64,000 bases of DNA, from contig NZ_JANIOA010000001.1 of NCBI RefSeq assembly GCF_025175675.1, forward strand, positions 342,984 to 406,983, given 5' to 3'. The position numbers and the translations under genes are program-made. A model generated the notes under the pieces. The model was given only the letters and a program-made list of their open reading frames with translations, was not told the DNA's origin and made no database searches. Each line of letters opens with the position of its first letter. Within the stretch, counting starts at the first letter, position 1. This DNA is from Sedimenticola hydrogenitrophicus (GTDB taxonomy: Bacteria > Pseudomonadota > Gammaproteobacteria > Chromatiales > Chromatiaceae). Positions 46,246-55,977 of the stretch are shown one piece after another.

Positions 46246-47102
46246 CGGTAGATCTCCAGGATCTCGTCCAGCCGCTGGGCGCTGTCGGCGATATCCTCCG
46301 GCGCGGCACAGGCCACCGCGGGCACGTCGGTCACCTCCAGGGTGTTGAGGATATTGGCATCCTGGGAGTTGAAATACTGCACCCACCAGACATAGCGCGT
46401 GGCGGTACTGGTGATGCGGCAATTGCCGTAGCCGCGGGAGAGTATGGTGACCGAACCGGCACCCAACAGCTGGTCGAGGAAGGCCAGGTCCTGCTCGGTC
46501 TGGGGCAGCAGGGTCAGGTTGATCACATGGGGTTGGCTGCCGGGGCGGCAGGCCAGGGACTTCTCATCCAGTTCGGCGACCAGGGGCGGCGCGTTCTGCA
46601 CCCCCTCCGGCAGCGGCGCATCCGGCAGGACCAGCTGCTCGGCGGCCGTGGCAAAGGTGGCCTGGCGCACCAGCCCCGGGATATCCGCCACCTCCAGGGT
46701 GTCGCGCAGCAGATTCCCGTCCTGGTCCAGGTAGCGGACCCGCCACAGCCCGGCCAACACCGACTCCTGGATACGGATCTGTGCCTGGCCGCTAATCACA
46801 ATGCTCACCTCCCCCTCGCCCAGAATCTGGTCAACCAGGGTCAGGTTGTCCGTATCCAGGTCACCCAACTCGAACAGCGCCGGCGGATCGGCCACCCGAT
46901 AATCCCGCAAGGCGCTCTGCACGTCATCCAGCACTTCTCTGGCCGCCAGCAGGTCCGCCACCGCCTCCGGTTCCGGTATCTCCGGCATGGCGAAGGTGGC
47001 CATGCCCTCCGGCATCGCCTGGTAGTCGAGCTCGGCCCCGTCAGTTTCCGGGGGTTGAGTCCCCACGCCGACTGTTACCGTCGGCAGTTCGTAATAACCC
47101 AT
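46242..47102 (-). CDS. hupH: hydrogenase expression/formation protein HupH (HyaF family)
   Basis: 286 residues. The family pattern is ILGEGEVSIVISG, ESVLAGLWRVRY, LLPQTEQDLAFLDQLLGAGS, VTILSRGYGNCRITST and VWWVQYFNSQDANILNTLEV. HupH/HyaF is required for small-subunit maturation in uptake hydrogenases. The two halves of the protein look related (EGEVSI.. and AGSVTI..), as is usual for the family. A 300-base repeat region separates it from hupG. Confidence 0.92.
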   Translation of the reverse strand: MGYYELPTVTVGVGTQPPETDGAELDYQAMPEGMATFAMPEIPEPEAVADLLAAREVLDDVQSALRDYRVADPPALFELGDLDTDNLTLVDQILGEGEVSIVISGQAQIRIQESVLAGLWRVRYLDQDGNLLRDTLEVADIPGLVRQATFATAAEQLVLPDAPLPEGVQNAPPLVAELDEKSLACRPGSQPHVINLTLLPQTEQDLAFLDQLLGAGSVTILSRGYGNCRITSTATRYVWWVQYFNSQDANILNTLEVTDVPAVACAAPEDIADSAQRLDEILEIYR

Positions 47103-47129
47103 GATTTATCTCCTCAATTTGCAACCAAA

Positions 47130-47362
47130 GATGGGTTACGGCGCGCCCGGCCAACGCGGACGACCGCCAACAACGGTGGCGCGCCCCCACCCATCCTACG
47201 CGCTAGTGCTCCGTAAGCATTGGTGGATGCGCCTACCGGCTTATCCACCCTACGGCACTCCAGTTCCGCACCCGCATCCCCAGGTGTCGGAGTCAAACCA
47301 GCCCCGGTTAGGTGAATTGATCGCACGGCGGATGGCTGGTTTGACTCCGACACCTTTGCTCG
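47130..47362. repeat. repeat cluster inside the hup operon (families D, E and G)
   Basis: The hupG-hupH gap (47103-47402) is filled with palindromes. GATGGGTTACGGCGCGCC to CCCATCCTAC is at 47130-47200. A reversed family E copy is at 47219-47255. A family G stem lies at 47284-47362, with GGTGTCGGAGTCAAACCAGC pairing with GCTGGTTTGACTCCGACACC. The mRNA would form strong hairpins between hupG and hupH. Confidence 0.75.
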
Positions 47363-47402
47363 CACCTCTACTCTCAAGCCAACGACGGCAGGCCCCATCC
47401 AC

Positions 47403-47828
47403 CTACGCCCGACCTGCCACGGCGGCGACAACCGGGATACCGACACCGCGCAGATGCAACGGCTCGGCGCCCAGCAGGCGTTCGATCTCGGTCAGGTATT
47501 CGCCCCAGTTCTGCACCCGGGTAATCGCCCCCAAAAAATGCTCCCCGCGCAGAAAGACCAGTGCCGGCCAACTGCTGAAGGGAAAGCGTTTTTGCAGTGG
47601 CAACTCCGCCTCCCGCGCCACCACCGCCACCCGGAAGCGGCCGGCGAATCTGGCCGCCAGTTCGGGCAGGATCACCGCCACGTCATTGCTCTCCGGATAC
47701 TGTTTCGGATCACCGGTGAAAAACAGCACCGTATGCTCCTGTTGCGCCAGGAATGGCACCAGCGTGGCTTCATCCAGCTCCGGGTAAGCCTGCTGCTGGA
47801 TCATCTGTCTGATCAGTGTTGATGGCAT
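47403..47828 (-). CDS. hupG: hydrogenase maturation thioredoxin-like protein HupG (HyaE family)
   Basis: 141 residues with a thioredoxin-like fold but no CxxC: TVLFFTGDPKQYPESNDVAV, RFRVAVVAREAELPLQKRF, SSWPALVFLRGEHFLGAITRV. HyaE/HupG binds the twin-arginine signal of the small subunit and works with HupH. ATG 47828 follows GAGGAG; in-frame codons upstream to 47867 are not used. Confidence 0.9.
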   Translation of the reverse strand: MPSTLIRQMIQQQAYPELDEATLVPFLAQQEHTVLFFTGDPKQYPESNDVAVILPELAARFAGRFRVAVVAREAELPLQKRFPFSSWPALVFLRGEHFLGAITRVQNWGEYLTEIERLLGAEPLHLRGVGIPVVAAVAGRA

Positions 47829-47872
47829 CGCTCTACTCCTCTCTCTCAATCCACAGGTGTCGCACATCCCCA

Positions 47873-47944
47873 GGTGTCGGAGTCAAACCGGGCACATTGG
47901 GTGAACAGGTTGTACCGCAGGAGACCGGTTTGACTCCGACACCT
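47873..47944. repeat. hairpin family G, copy inside the hup operon (hupD-hupG gap)
   Basis: GGTGTCGGAGTCAAACCGG pairs with CCGGTTTGACTCCGACACC, followed by TTTG on the plus strand. It occupies most of the 138-base gap between hupD and hupG. Confidence 0.75.
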
Positions 47945-47966
47945 TTGCCCGGCTCGCCCGACACCT

Positions 47967-48701
47967 TTACTCCCCTCTGCCGCCTTGCCGGTACGGATCC
48001 AGGTGTTGGTCCAGTCCGACCCGCAGCGGCACCCCGTCCAGGTCGGCCGGTCGATAGGCCACCTGGTAGGCGCCGGAGCGGAGCACCCGCTCGTCACCCA
48101 GCCGGCACGCCTGCTCCGGTCCCGGTCGCTCCGACTCGTAACGGGCCATGTCGCCGATGGCGGCGCTGTAGGCGTCCGCCACGGGCGGCTGTGCCCGGCG
48201 GCGGACCGCCACCCCCTGGCGCCGCAGATAGGCGACCGCCTGCCGCAGGGCCGGTTCGATCTGCGCCTTCACCACTGGCCGCAGGCTGCCGCCGAAATCC
48301 TCGATCTCTTCCGGCTGCACGCCGATCAGCAGCAGCTGACGCGGGTAGTCGCCCAACATCTCGGCCAGCGCCAGCACCTCCTGAAAGCCGGTCTGGTGCA
48401 GGCTCACCTTCTTCACCCCCAGGTATTTCGGCACCGCCTCGCCCTCGATCAGCTTCAGGGTGCCCGGCGGCAGGCCATAGTCGATGGCGTCGAACACCAC
48501 CAGTAGCTCGGCCTCGCGCACCTCCTGCACCAGGTAGACCCCCTGGGTGCCGCCATCCAGCACCCGCACATTCTCAGGGGTGTGGTAGCGCTGTTGAAAC
48601 GCCTCCACCGCCCGCACCCCGAACCCCTCGTCGGCCCACAGCAGGTTGCCGATACCCAGCACCAGGACCCGCGGCGGCCGGTTGCTTGCCGTCGTGTTCA
48701 T
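47967..48701 (-). CDS. hupD: hydrogenase maturation protease HupD (HyaD family), C-terminally extended
   Basis: 244 residues, about 40-50 more than usual. The protease core has VLGIGNLLWADEGFGVRAVE (metal-binding Glu), VVFDAIDYGLPPG (Asp) and SLHQTGFQEVLALAEM (His). It removes the C-terminal peptide of HupL after Ni insertion. The extra C-terminal segment (about 175-244) is hydrophilic and Arg/Pro-rich and is not recognised. The start overlaps the hupC stop as ATGA. Confidence 0.92.
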   Translation of the reverse strand: MNTTASNRPPRVLVLGIGNLLWADEGFGVRAVEAFQQRYHTPENVRVLDGGTQGVYLVQEVREAELLVVFDAIDYGLPPGTLKLIEGEAVPKYLGVKKVSLHQTGFQEVLALAEMLGDYPRQLLLIGVQPEEIEDFGGSLRPVVKAQIEPALRQAVAYLRRQGVAVRRRAQPPVADAYSAAIGDMARYESERPGPEQACRLGDERVLRSGAYQVAYRPADLDGVPLRVGLDQHLDPYRQGGRGE

Positions 48702-49381
48702 GGCCGGTCATCCTTGAAGGTGCGCCAGCCGCTGATCATGGTGCTGATCAGGCTCTGGCGCGAGACGATATCCTCGCGGATTGCCACGTAGACATGCAGC
48801 ATCACGAATACCACGATCACCCACATGCCCCAGTGGTGCCACAGGCGCACGTCCTGGCTCTGACCCAGCAGCGGGATCAGCCAGCCGAACAGGCTGTCCT
48901 GCCAGCTGCCCAGCCCGGTCTGCTCGGCATACAGGGCGAAACCGGTGAGCAGCATGATGAAGCCGCCGACAGTGATGATCGCCACCATGAACAGATGGGC
49001 CAGCGGGTTGTGGCCGACATACTTCTTCGGCTCCTTCTCCAGAAAGGCGTACCAGCGCACCTCGTGCAGCAGCTCCTTCCAGAACCGCGGCCGGTGCAAC
49101 GGCAGGGTGAACAGTTGCCGCGAATACGCATTGCCGACCAGCGCCCAGTAGATCCGCCCCAGGAAACCGACCGCAAAGATGTAGGCGGCAGCAAAGTGGG
49201 CGAAGCGGATATAGCCCATCAGGAAATGGTCACTGGCCTCCCCCGACATACTCGGCAGGGGACTCGCCACCAAGTAACCGGTGATGGCCAGCAGGGTGAT
49301 AGAGAGGGCATTGACCCAGTGCCAGACCCTGACCGGGGCCTCGTACACATAGACTGCGCCCGAGTTGATTTCTGTCTGCAT
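48698..49381 (-). CDS. hupC: Ni/Fe-hydrogenase b-type cytochrome subunit HupC
   Basis: 227 residues with four membrane helices. Heme-ligand histidines are in VRVWHWVNALSI, IRFAHFAAAYIF and LWHHWGMWVIVVFVMLHVYV. It anchors the HupSL dimer on the periplasmic face and passes electrons to quinone. A strong AGGAGG precedes the ATG. Confidence 0.95.
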   Translation of the reverse strand: MQTEINSGAVYVYEAPVRVWHWVNALSITLLAITGYLVASPLPSMSGEASDHFLMGYIRFAHFAAAYIFAVGFLGRIYWALVGNAYSRQLFTLPLHRPRFWKELLHEVRWYAFLEKEPKKYVGHNPLAHLFMVAIITVGGFIMLLTGFALYAEQTGLGSWQDSLFGWLIPLLGQSQDVRLWHHWGMWVIVVFVMLHVYVAIREDIVSRQSLISTMISGWRTFKDDRP

Positions 49382-49399
49382 AACCGTGCCTCCTGGGCA

Positions 49400-51196
49400 T
49401 TAACGGACCTTGACCTCGGCCAGCTCCTGGCCGTCCTCGCTCATCACGTGGGTGGAGCAGGCGAGGCAGGGATCGAAGCTGTGCAGGGTGCGCAGGATCT
49501 CCACCGGCTCCTCCGGTCGCTCCACCTTGGTGTTCATCAGCGAGGCCTCGAAGGCGCCGATGTTGCCCTGCTGATCCCGTGGTGAACCGTTCCAGGTGGT
49601 GGGAACCACGCACTGGTAGTTGGCGATGCGGGTATCCTCGATGCGCAGCCAGTGACCCAGCGCCCCGCGCGGCGCCTCGGAGAAACCGACCCCCTTGGCC
49701 TGGGCCGGCCAGGTCTCCGGGTCCCAGCGCTCGACGTTGGCCGTGGCGCTGTCGCCGGCCTTGATATTGGCCATCATCTTGTCCATGAAGTAGCGCATCT
49801 TGTCGGCCGCCCACTGCGCCTCGAGGCCGCGCGCCGCGGTGCGCCCCAGAGTGGAGAACAGCGCCGTCAGCGGCAGGTCCAGGGTCTTCAAGGTGAAGTT
49901 GATCTGCTCGGTGATCTCCTTGTCGCCCTTGGCGTAGCCGACGACGTAGCGGGCCAGCGGCCCCACCTCCATGGCGTGTCCGCGCCAGCGCGGCGCCTTG
50001 ATCCAGGAGTACTTGGCCGCCTCGTCGATCTGGCGGATATCGGTCTTGCTGCCCTTGGTGTTGGCGCCGAGCTGGAAGTCAGCCTCGGTGATCCCGTCCC
50101 AGGGGTGCAGGCCCTTGGCCCCGTCCGGGTACTTGTACCAGGAGTGGGGCACGAACTCCTGGATCTCCTCGGGATTGCGCAGGTCCACCTCGTGCACCTC
50201 TTTCAGGTTGCCGTTGATGATGGCGCCGCGAGGCATCATCAGATTGTCCGCCGAGTAGTCGTTGGCGCGATCCGGAATGTCGCCGTAGGCCAGCACATTC
50301 ATGCTGGCGAGCCCGCCGCCGTAGGTCCAGCCCTTGTAGAAACCGGCGATCGCCAGCAGGTCCGGCACGTAGACGTTATTAATGAACTCCCGCACCTGAT
50401 CGATGATCGAGGAGATCTGGTTCATGTTGACCATGTTCAGCCCCCCGACCGAGCCGATGCCATCCATGTTGATGGCGCAGGGCACGCCGCCCACCAGCCA
50501 GTTGGGGTGGGGGTCCTTGCCGCCGAAGATGGTGCGGATCTTGACGATCTCCTTCTGGAAATCGAGTGCCTCCAGGTAGTGGGTCACCGCCATCAGGTCC
50601 ACCTCCGGCGGCAGCAGGTAGGCCGGGTTGGTCCAGTAGCCGTTCTTGAACGGTCCCAACTGGCCGGACTCGACAAACTTCTTCAGGCGGTTCTGGATAT
50701 CGCGGAAATAGCCTGGCGAGGAGAGCGCATGGCGGGGTGATATCTTCTGCTGCAGCTCCGAGGTCGCCTTGGGGTCCGCCTTCAGGGCATTGACCGGGTT
50801 GACCCAGTCCAGGGCGTGCAGGTGGTAGAAGTGCACCAGGTGGTCGTGGGCCTGCAGGGCCAGCTGCATGATGTTACGAATGGAGTTGGCGTTCTCCGGA
50901 ATCTGGATGTTCAGCGCATCCTCCACCGCCCGCACCGAGGTGAGGGCGTGGGTGCCGGTGCAGACGCCGCAGATGCGCTGGGTGAAGGCCCAGGCGTCGC
51001 GCGGGTCGCGCCCCTTGAGAATCACCTCCAGCCCGCGCCACATGGTGCCGGTGGAGACGGCGTTGCGGATCACGTTGTTCTCATCCACATTCACTTCGCA
51101 GCGCATGTGGCCCTCGATCCGGGTGACCGGGTCCACCACCACGCGCTTGCCGGAGTCGTCCAGGGAAAAACCGTTGGGTGTCTGTTTGATGCTCAT
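49400..51196 (-). CDS. hupL: uptake [NiFe]-hydrogenase large subunit
   Basis: 598 residues, group 1 membrane-bound type. The active-site cysteines are in [12 protein letters not shown] (Cys76, Cys79) and DPCLACSTH (Cys577, Cys580). Cleavage by HupD after His583 would remove the last 15 residues. HupL oxidises H2 in the periplasm, exported with HupS. The start overlaps the hupS stop as ATGA. Confidence 0.97.
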   Translation of the reverse strand: MSIKQTPNGFSLDDSGKRVVVDPVTRIEGHMRCEVNVDENNVIRNAVSTGTMWRGLEVILKGRDPRDAWAFTQRICGVCTGTHALTSVRAVEDALNIQIPENANSIRNIMQLALQAHDHLVHFYHLHALDWVNPVNALKADPKATSELQQKISPRHALSSPGYFRDIQNRLKKFVESGQLGPFKNGYWTNPAYLLPPEVDLMAVTHYLEALDFQKEIVKIRTIFGGKDPHPNWLVGGVPCAINMDGIGSVGGLNMVNMNQISSIIDQVREFINNVYVPDLLAIAGFYKGWTYGGGLASMNVLAYGDIPDRANDYSADNLMMPRGAIINGNLKEVHEVDLRNPEEIQEFVPHSWYKYPDGAKGLHPWDGITEADFQLGANTKGSKTDIRQIDEAAKYSWIKAPRWRGHAMEVGPLARYVVGYAKGDKEITEQINFTLKTLDLPLTALFSTLGRTAARGLEAQWAADKMRYFMDKMMANIKAGDSATANVERWDPETWPAQAKGVGFSEAPRGALGHWLRIEDTRIANYQCVVPTTWNGSPRDQQGNIGAFEASLMNTKVERPEEPVEILRTLHSFDPCLACSTHVMSEDGQELAEVKVR

Positions 51197-52272
51197 TGAT
51201 CCTGCTCCCCTTTGTGCTGAGCCTGTTTGATGGCGGTGACCGCCAGGTGGGCCGCGGCGGCGGCGCCCACGGTGCCGGCGGCAGCGAAGCCCACCTTGTC
51301 GGCGTTGGCCTCGATACCGAACTGATGAGTGTCGGTCACCCGGTCATAGAAGCTGCCCTTGTCCCAGAAGCCGTCCTCGGAACAGCCGATGCAGCCGTGC
51401 CCGGCCTGGATCGGGAACGACAGGCCGCCGTTCCAGCGCACCGTGGAGCAGGCGTTGTAGGTGGTGGGCCCCTTGCAGCCCATCTTGTAGAGGCAGTAGC
51501 CCTTGCGTGCCGCCTCGTCATCCCAATGCTCGACGAACTGGCCGGCATCGAAATGGGAGCGCCGGTAGCACTTGTCGTGGATGCGCTGGCTGTAGAACAT
51601 CAGCGGGCGCCCCTGCCGGTCCAGCTCGGGGAAGCGCTCGAAGGTGAGGATGTAAGTGATCACCGCGGTCATCACCTCGGCGATGGGCGGACAGCCCGGC
51701 ACCTTGATGATCGGCTTGTCCGCCAGCCCCGGCACCTTGTGCACCGGGGTGGCGCGGGTCGGGTTGGGGCGCGCCGCCTGTACGCAGCCCCAGGAGGCGC
51801 AGGAGCCCCAGGAGATGATCGCCTTGCAGTGCTCCGCCGCCTTGCGCAGCTGCTCGACGAACGGCTTGCCGCCGATGATGCAGTACATGCCGTCCTCGTC
51901 CAGCGGCGGGTTGCCCTCCACCGCCAGGATGTAGTTGCCGTCGTACTTCTCGATGATCTCCTCGATGATCGCCTCCGCCTCGTGGCCGGCGGCGGCCATG
52001 ATGGTGTCGTCGTAGTCCAGCGAGATCATCGACAGCACCACGTCCTTGGCCAGCGGATGGGCCGAGCGGATGAACGACTCGGAACAGCAGGTGCACTCCA
52101 GGCCGTGCAGCCAGAGCACCGGAATGCGCGGCTTGGTCTCCATCGCCTCGGCGATGGTCGGCGCGAAGGCCGGCCCCAGTCCCAGCGCCGAGGCGGTCAG
52201 ACTGCAATATTTCAAAAAACTGCGGCGGGTAATCCCCTGCCGCCGCATCACTTCGTAAAAGGTCTCTCTCAT
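51193..52272 (-). CDS. hupS: uptake [NiFe]-hydrogenase small subunit (Tat-exported)
   Basis: 359 residues. The twin-arginine signal is [10 protein letters not shown] near residue 15. [18 protein letters not shown] holds ligands of the proximal cluster, with further cysteines in [15 protein letters not shown] and [11 protein letters not shown]. The C-terminus carries a hydrophobic anchor ([19 protein letters not shown]). ATG 52272 precedes the Tat motif correctly. It is the first gene of hupSLCDGHIJ. The hyp genes are not in the window and hupF is absent from its usual place after hupD. Confidence 0.96.
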   Translation of the reverse strand: MRETFYEVMRRQGITRRSFLKYCSLTASALGLGPAFAPTIAEAMETKPRIPVLWLHGLECTCCSESFIRSAHPLAKDVVLSMISLDYDDTIMAAAGHEAEAIIEEIIEKYDGNYILAVEGNPPLDEDGMYCIIGGKPFVEQLRKAAEHCKAIISWGSCASWGCVQAARPNPTRATPVHKVPGLADKPIIKVPGCPPIAEVMTAVITYILTFERFPELDRQGRPLMFYSQRIHDKCYRRSHFDAGQFVEHWDDEAARKGYCLYKMGCKGPTTYNACSTVRWNGGLSFPIQAGHGCIGCSEDGFWDKGSFYDRVTDTHQFGIEANADKVGFAAAGTVGAAAAAHLAVTAIKQAQHKGEQDQ

Positions 52273-52348
52273 TTCCCGACTCCTCCAGTGCATGGGTGGG
52301 TGGCGCGGCGTTTTTCAGAGTTTGTGCCGCAGCCTGGGGAGCCGGGAT

Positions 52349-52364
52349 TGCAACGGTTATGCCA
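52349..52364 (-). promoter_or_regulatory. sigma-54-type promoter upstream of hupS
   Basis: On the minus strand TGGCAT-AACCG-TTGCA agrees with TGGCAC-N5-TTGCA: the GG and GC at -24 and -12 are present with correct spacing, and the only mismatch is T for C. Transcription would start near 52337, leaving a 65-base leader before hupS. Sigma-54 promoters activated by HupR-type regulators drive hup operons in several proteobacteria; no HupR gene is in this window. Confidence 0.6.
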
Positions 52365-52375
52365 AACCGATTTTT

Positions 52376-52389
52376 CTGATATTTATCAG
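52376..52389. promoter_or_regulatory. FNR-like palindrome CTGATATTTATCAG
   Basis: Perfect 14-base palindrome with the TGAT-N4-ATCA core of an FNR box (outer T/A replaced by C/G). It lies about 40-52 bases upstream of the start predicted for the sigma-54-like promoter. It may bind FNR or another CRP-family regulator, or be unrelated. Confidence 0.4.
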
Positions 52390-52838
52390 TTTCTTGTCGG
52401 GAGATGGGTATTTTCTTCAATGGCAACAAGTGGTTAGTAGGGTCCCGCAATCGGTCGCCAAGTTGAAAACCACTATTCCACCAAATTACCAAGGTAATAG
52501 GTCGGAAATCGGTGCCGTCGGCAACTATTCCGCGGCGCAACCATCCAAAGGGTTATCCAGACCGCCTTAACACTCACAGCAAATACACCTATCTTATTGA
52601 TAATATTTGCTTTTATAAGTAAAGGCCGGAACATTAACCGACACTGATGTTGCACAGAACCATGCCAGCGATCATAATCCCGGGTTCCCTGGCGGCTATC
52701 GGTGCCGGCGCGGGGGCAAAACCCGGCAAACCGCCGGTGTTCGCCCCCCGTCAATCAGGGTAGATTGCAAGTCAGGGCATAATTGTTGGATGCGTAGGCC
52801 GGATCGTGTGCGCACCGTTGTAGCGAGGAACAGAGACA
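52390..52838. other. hupS-folE2 intergenic region
   Basis: Divergent promoter region of about 565 bases (52273-52838), AT-richer than its surroundings near 52570-52640. No open frame with a ribosome site, no tRNA and no clear repeat is seen apart from the two sites listed. A Zur box for folE2 was looked for and not found. Confidence 0.5.
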
Positions 52839-53636
52839 GTGACGACCACCACTGAGATTGCCGACGTACAGAGCAGCGCCGATACCCGGCAGATCGCCAT
52901 CAACAAGGTGGGGATCAAGGACATCCGCCACCCGGTCCGGGTCAAGGACCGCAGTGACGGCGAGCAGCACACCATCGCCACCTTCAACATGTACGTGAAC
53001 CTGCCGCACAACTTCAAGGGCACCCACATGTCCCGCTTCGTGGAGATTCTCAACTCCCACGAGAAGGAGATTAGCATCGACAACTTCAAGGTGATGCTGT
53101 CCGAGATGGCCGAGAAGCTGGAGGCCGAATCGGGCCACATCGAGATGAACTTCCCCTATTTCATCAACAAGACCGCCCCGATCTCCGGTGTGCAGAGCCT
53201 GCTCGACTACGACGTCACCTTCATCGGCGAGGTGCACGCCGGCAAGCCGATCACCTACATCAAGGTGCAGGTACCGGTCACCAGCCTCTGCCCCTGTTCG
53301 AAGAAGATCTCCGATCGCGGCGCGCACAACCAGCGCTCCCACGTCACCGTGCAGGTACGCACCTGCGGCTTCGTCTGGGTGGAGGAGATCATCGACCTGG
53401 TGGAGAGCCAGGCCTCCTGCGAACTCTACGGCCTGTTGAAACGGCCGGACGAGAAGTTCGTCACCGAGCGCGCCTATGACAATCCCAAGTTCGTCGAGGA
53501 CATGGTGCGGGATGTGGCCGGCAGGCTGGACCAGGATGACCGCTTCTGCGCCTACATCGTCGAGTCGGAAAACTTCGAGTCCATCCACAACCACTCAGCC
53601 TATGCGCTGATCGAGCGGGACAAGGAGGCCGAGTAA
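52839..53636 (+). CDS. folE2: GTP cyclohydrolase I type B (FolE2)
   Basis: 265 residues of the GCYH-IB family. The metal-binding region [20 protein letters not shown] and the segment [20 protein letters not shown] are diagnostic. It makes dihydroneopterin triphosphate for folate and for queuosine precursors (QueD-QueE-QueC). Unlike zinc-dependent FolE it works with other metals. GTG 52839 is the start, with GAGG about 11 bases upstream. A terminator follows. Confidence 0.95.
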   Translation: MTTTTEIADVQSSADTRQIAINKVGIKDIRHPVRVKDRSDGEQHTIATFNMYVNLPHNFKGTHMSRFVEILNSHEKEISIDNFKVMLSEMAEKLEAESGHIEMNFPYFINKTAPISGVQSLLDYDVTFIGEVHAGKPITYIKVQVPVTSLCPCSKKISDRGAHNQRSHVTVQVRTCGFVWVEEIIDLVESQASCELYGLLKRPDEKFVTERAYDNPKFVEDMVRDVAGRLDQDDRFCAYIVESENFESIHNHSAYALIERDKEAE

Positions 53637-53655
53637 GCCCCTGGGTCGCTTGAGG

Positions 53656-53682
53656 AAAAAGGGCGCTCCGCGGCGCCCTTTT
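53656..53682. terminator. bidirectional rho-independent terminator after folE2
   Basis: AAAAAGGGCGC-TCCGCG-GCGCCCTTTT: a six-base GC stem with T runs in both directions. It lies 20 bases after the folE2 stop and 32 bases before the end of the convergent DUF4010 gene, so it can serve both. Confidence 0.85.
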
Positions 53683-53714
53683 GCATTCTGGGGATGGATG
53701 TAAACCCTTCCAGC

Positions 53715-54977
53715 TCACCAGACCAACAGCCAGCCCAGCGCCAGGCCGGTGACCGCGCTCACCAGCAGCGGTAAGCCGACCAACAGTCCGACCCGGCCGC
53801 CGCCGATGGCACTGGCCAGTCCCGCCTTGGTCAGGCTGTTGGCGGACGCCGCGATCAGCAGCCCCAGGACCACCACCCGCTGATCCACATCGGCGGGACC
53901 CAGGCGGGCCAGGGAGAGGGTGATGGCATCCACATCCGCCACCCCCGAGGCGGCCGCCAGGGCGAGCAGTCCGGCATCGCCGAACCACTCCTTCAGCGCC
54001 CGGCCCAGCAGCATCACCACGGCCAGCAGCAGCCCGAACACGACCGCGGTTTTCAGCTCCAGGGGATTTTTCAGGGGAGAGACCATCTCCGTATCCTGAC
54101 GTCGGTGCAGCCGCCAGTAGAACAATACCGGCAGATAGACCAGCAGCGCCATCACCAGGGTCGGTAACAGCAGGGGCTCGAACAGGCGCGGGTTGAGCGC
54201 GGTTGCAATCAATAGCATGCGCGGAAACATGGTTCCGCAGGCGAACAGTATGCCCATGGAGAGTATCGGGCCCATGGCCCGGTCGTTGCGCGACAGGCGG
54301 GAGAAATGCAGGGTCAGCGCGGTGGAGGAGGCCATGCCGCCGAACAGCCCGGTGAACAGGGTGCCGTGGCGGGCGCCGCCTATCTTGACCGCGAAATAAC
54401 CGACAAAAGAGATCGAGGCGATCAACACCACCATCCACCAGATGGTATAGGGGTTGAGCGCCTTCCAGGGGCCAAATCCCTGGTTCGGCAAGGCCGGCAG
54501 CAGCACCACGGAGATCAGCAGCAGCTTGATCCCGGCATGCAGCTCCTTCTGCTCCAGCGCGCTCACCCAGCGGTGCAGCACCGGCTTGTAACTGAGCAGC
54601 AACGCGGTCACCACCGCCAGGGCGGAGGCCACCACCACCTCGCCCTTGACCGCTATGGCCCCCAGCAGGAAGGTCAACAGGCCGGTCACCAGGCTGGTGA
54701 TACCGACATCGTCCTCGCGTTGCAGATTGACCACGTAGACCGCCGTCAGGACCCCGGCCAGGGCGACAAACATCAGCCCCAGCGACAGCGGGCCGACGAA
54801 CTCGGAGAGCAGTGCCGCGCAGCCGCCGAGCAGACCAATCAGGCCATAGGTGCGTACCCCCGCGATACGCCCCCCCTCTTCCGCCTCGCGCTCCTGCCAG
54901 CCGCGCTCGACGCCGATCAGCAGGCCGATGGCCAGGGCCACGCCCAGAAAATAGAAAGTGGAGAAATCCTCACCCAT
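53715..54977 (-). CDS. MgtC/SapB N-terminal and DUF4010 membrane protein
   Basis: 420 residues, about 12 hydrophobic segments. The N-terminal 130 residues are MgtC/SapB-like (AIGLLIGVERGWQER, GVRTYGLIGLLGG). The rest is DUF4010 (LNPYTIWWMVVLIASISFVGYF, GGMASSTALTLHFSR, GVADVDAITLSLARL). The function is unknown; ion homeostasis is a guess from the MgtC part. Nothing is recognised in the 54978-55269 gap upstream, which must contain its promoter. Confidence 0.88.
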   Translation of the reverse strand: MGEDFSTFYFLGVALAIGLLIGVERGWQEREAEEGGRIAGVRTYGLIGLLGGCAALLSEFVGPLSLGLMFVALAGVLTAVYVVNLQREDDVGITSLVTGLLTFLLGAIAVKGEVVVASALAVVTALLLSYKPVLHRWVSALEQKELHAGIKLLLISVVLLPALPNQGFGPWKALNPYTIWWMVVLIASISFVGYFAVKIGGARHGTLFTGLFGGMASSTALTLHFSRLSRNDRAMGPILSMGILFACGTMFPRMLLIATALNPRLFEPLLLPTLVMALLVYLPVLFYWRLHRRQDTEMVSPLKNPLELKTAVVFGLLLAVVMLLGRALKEWFGDAGLLALAAASGVADVDAITLSLARLGPADVDQRVVVLGLLIAASANSLTKAGLASAIGGGRVGLLVGLPLLVSAVTGLALGWLLVW

Positions 54978-55269
54978 GCGCCGTTCCCGGTTCTTCCTTG
55001 TACCTTAACAGCCTAGCCCGGATGGAGGCATTGGACCACACGAATGCCCGTGTGGACCGTGATTGGAATACACCGTTGCAGACGGCGATTCGCTTGAGAT
55101 CCTGAACTAGCCAGGTGATGAAGTCATCCATCGGTAGCAGTCGTCGACCCGATGACGGAGGCCGGCGAAACTGGGGACAAAAGAGGGAGGCGTACCCGAA
55201 AACAGTTATCTACTGGCTCGTCCCTGAAGTGCCCGGCCCGGCCACGAACTTGCGTGAATCGTTACGCTG

Positions 55270-55977
55270 CTATACATCAAGGCTGGCGCCATGTTTCCTT
55301 AGCCACTCCTTCCTCTCCCGGTAATCCGGCATCACCTTGTCCACCTCGTTCCAGAAGGCGTCGCTGTGGTCTCTATGGTGGAAATGGCAAAGCTCGTGGA
55401 CCACGATGTAGTCGATGATCTTCGGCGGGGCCATCATGCACTTCCAGTGGAAATTGAGGGTACCGCTCTTGCCACAGCTGGCCCAGCGGTAGCCCATCCC
55501 CTTCACCTTGATGCTACTCACCTTCACACCCACCTTGGGCGCAAACCAGGCCACCCGTTCGCGCAGGCGCTGCAAGCCTTTGTCGCTGAAATAGGCTTCA
55601 AAGGCCTGCCTGGCAGCGTCGGTTCCGCCCTGTTCGATCACCTCGCGGCTGAGGCAGAAGCGCCCCTCCTTCAGTTGCAGGGTGCAATCCAGTCCGGAGA
55701 CCAGCGACAGGCGATAGGCGCGGCCCAGGTAGAGGAAGGTTTCGCCGTTAACCCATTCCCGCGCCACGGCGCTGGCGTTCAGGTCCTTCCATTCGGCCAG
55801 GTTGCGGTAGATCCACATTCGCTTGCTCTCCACCACCGCATCCACCTGTTCAGGGGTGTAGCCGGCGGGCGGTCGCACGGTCACCACGCCACTGCGCTCG
55901 ATCACGATGTCGGTGGTCTTGCGCGGGCTGCCGGGCAACAGCTGGTATTCAATGTCTCTCACACGTCGCGCATTCAT
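55270..55977 (-). CDS. YgjP-like (WLM/DUF45) zinc metallopeptidase coupled to hsdR
   Basis: 235 residues of the YgjP-like family. The zinc site is VVHELCHFHHRDHSDAFW: His194, Glu195 and His198 form HExxH, and His204 is the third ligand. The preceding GYRWASCGKSGTLNFHWKC is typical. Its ATG overlaps the hsdR stop as ATGA, so the two are translated together. Such genes recur beside type I restriction genes; a proteolytic control of the restriction subunit is possible but unproven. Confidence 0.88.
   Translation of the reverse strand: MNARRVRDIEYQLLPGSPRKTTDIVIERSGVVTVRPPAGYTPEQVDAVVESKRMWIYRNLAEWKDLNASAVAREWVNGETFLYLGRAYRLSLVSGLDCTLQLKEGRFCLSREVIEQGGTDAARQAFEAYFSDKGLQRLRERVAWFAPKVGVKVSSIKVKGMGYRWASCGKSGTLNFHWKCMMAPPKIIDYIVVHELCHFHHRDHSDAFWNEVDKVMPDYRERKEWLRKHGASLDV

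Noticed and set aside
47816..49585. A long Pro/Arg-rich open frame over hupD and hupC
   Set aside because: Shadow of two well-supported genes and a repeat; no coherent protein.
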